DNA of 64,000 bases from Liolophura sinensis (lineage: Eukaryota; Mollusca; Polyplacophora; Chitonida; Chitonidae). Shown piece after piece: positions 62,257-64,000 of the stretch; the stretch's first letter is position 1, and every line of letters begins with the position of its first letter. A program made the translations under genes and the position numbers. Location: the NCBI RefSeq assembly GCF_032854445.1, contig NC_088303.1:31567501-31631500 (forward strand), written 5' to 3'. Below the pieces are notes generated by a model that was not told the origin of the DNA, ran no database searches, and saw only the letters and a program-made list of their open reading frames with translations.

Positions 62257-64000
62257 GTAAGTGAATTGTTGTGTATATGTATTGAATTTCTCTGAACCCT
62301 GTAACTGTGATGAGGTCATATTGATTCATGATGTCTTATGCAACTTTCACACAGGCTAAACATGGGTGATATATGCGTTTATCACATGGTCTTGTGCTCG
62401 ACTCAGTGTGCCGTTAAGTTGAACGAATGATGGGAAGTTAATGCCAAACTGGCACTATTTCATCAATATCGAGGCGAGTAAAGAAGTAGAGTGTACATTA
62501 TTTCATAATTTTCCTGAAACCTACACTCAAAAAATTAATCTGTTAAATTTAACAGAAAGTCTGTTATCTTAGTGATGCTAGAATATATTCTAGTAGTAGT
62601 TTATTCAGTTACATATAACACACATGTTCTATTAATTCAACATAACCATTCTATTAGACTAACAGGACATTATGTGGAATATGACGCAATATTGTGTTGT
62701 AATAACAGAATACATATATAGCATCACTCAGACAACATACTTTCTTTTGAATTTAACAGATTAATTTTTTGAGTGTACCCACTATCTCTCGTTACTTTCA
62801 CAGTGTTTTCCCAGACTACATTTTCATTTGAACAATTCCATTGAAATTGCATACATACATTCTCTGAAAATGGTCTTTGTTTTATTTGACAAATAAAGTC
62901 CAAGAGTAAACTTTGAAAAATGCTCAAGACTAAACCTTTGCAGTACAAAGTTCCTTGCTAAAATCTTCAAAGAGATATTATTGGTGTAATCTTGTCTTTA
63001 AAGCATACATAAAATCAAATGATCCATATCAATGTATGCATGTAGTTCATAATGGCCAAATTAAGTACCTAATTATAGACGCTGAATTATTGTTTACAGA
63101 CTTTCCGTAGACTGCATTAGATGAATGAGTTGATTTTAACTGATTAAGTTTTAAGTTTGACGCCTAATTTAAACAACATCGTAGCTTCAAGTTTATCTAT
63201 TTGGTTTATCGATATATCCGCGCAGGTACCTCAAAAAGGTTATGTTTTCTGGATATAAATACGCCTTTAGCCCGGTGTTGAGAATGTGTAAGCTTTGGAA
63301 TTAGCCAGATTAATCCTCACATAACCTTTCTGAACCTTTCTGTTCAGTCATAAGAGAAATACTAGCTTAAGAGAAGTTGACGTTTGCTTTTTGAAGCAAT
63401 TGCAGCTTCCTATATAGGTGCCGTGAGAATGAATGAATGATTATGGCTTAACGCCATATCGGTAGTGTTTCAGCCATATTGATGCGAGGGTTGCACGAGA
63501 AGAAACCTAACACTTAAGAAAACGTGTTAATAATTGGGCTTTGGCGACAAGAGAACCACGGGATGTGAACAACCAACTGTGGCGATAATAACAAAGTGGG
63601 TAATCAGGGGAAAAATAGTGAAACAGTGAGATAAATTGTTACAACATACAACACTTACAACATAGAGAGCAAAACCAGAGCAGCTATTACAGTATGATTA
63701 CTGGAAAATTGTAACCCGAGAGATACGGCTTCTTGTCAAATTACCTGAGTTAGCGTTTAAAAGAAATAATATATCGGTACCATGAGTTATTTATGAAGAA
63801 CTATGGAAATAAACCTAAAGGAGCACAGTTTTTCTGACGTGCTTGCTAATTCTAGAAATCAAGTATCAATCAGGAAACTGAAAATACAACTTCGTCCGTC
63901 TCTCGTACTTTACGCACTTACGATTGAAAGGCATAACAAGGCTCGGGTGACGTAAGCGGAAACAGTTACGTCCTCGGGTCATAGTAATACCTAGCTCCTG
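62257..64000. other. second intron of the TMEM47-like gene (open at right edge)
   Basis: Carries a MITE (62524-62775), a diverged relative of the 154-bp repeat (about 63655-63740) and a possible SINE-like piece near 63430-63560 (GAATGAATGAATGA, GGCTTAACGCCA). No further exon was recognised. Confidence 0.6.
62524..62775. mobile_element. TA-flanked MITE, complete
   Basis: 252 bp between TA (62522-62523) and TA (62776-62777). Termini CACTCAAAAAATTAATCTGT and ACAGATTAATTTTTTGAGTG are perfect inverted repeats and continue imperfectly inward (TTAGTGATGCTAG / AGCATCACT). The design is Tc1/mariner-like. Confidence 0.92.

Noticed and set aside
1-64000. Autonomous transposon, retrovirus-like or LINE coding sequence
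   Set aside because: No reverse transcriptase, integrase or transposase motif was seen in any frame; all mobile elements here look non-autonomous.

Overview
The window reads as nuclear DNA of an invertebrate animal, most likely a mollusc or another lophotrochozoan. It is AT-rich, its genes are split into short exons with GT-AG introns, and no bacterial-type operon is visible. Many copies of tRNA-headed SINEs with tails of the mollusc type (ending in repeats of AAAT) fill introns and spacers, with MITE-like inverted-repeat elements and large minisatellites. The organism call is an inference from repeat style and gene structure.

Left part (about 1.5-37.4 kb, plus strand): one gene, the mitochondrial RNA polymerase POLRMT. 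I could chain 31 coding exons whose splice phases all agree, from 1531 to a TAA at 37383-37385. They encode about 1425 residues: a long, poorly conserved Ser/acidic N-terminal part, a PPR-like N-terminal domain, and a complete T7-type single-subunit polymerase with the DFRGR motif, motif A (HQDGSCNG), the O-helix ([10 protein letters not shown]), motif C (VHDCFW) and the terminal STYFFS. The exon with the start codon is not securely found and may lie left of the window. Several introns carry tandem arrays or SINEs that run right up to the 3' splice sites, and two exons show local tandem duplication of their splice-site ends.

Middle part (about 37.4-48 kb): mostly repeats, with a 1.3 kb minisatellite and an exact 3 x 154 bp array. 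A phase-compatible set of exon-like segments (42070-46541) could be a small, unrecognised gene, but support is weak.

Right part (48.2-64 kb): the first two coding exons of a TMEM47-like protein of the PMP22/claudin superfamily (48194-48268 and 62097-62256), separated by a 13.8 kb intron. The gene continues beyond the right edge. The big intron holds a 28-bp minisatellite in which all three forward frames stay open, a 63-bp array, a long foldback element and a cluster of Grainyhead-like CCGGTT motifs.

Nothing suggests that the two genes work together: POLRMT transcribes mitochondrial DNA, while TMEM47-like proteins act at epithelial junctions. The most unusual content is structural: a perfect 60-bp-arm palindrome, a MITE whose interior became a minisatellite, nested SINE/MITE insertions with clear target duplications, and SINE families with different heads that share a 3' tail motif.
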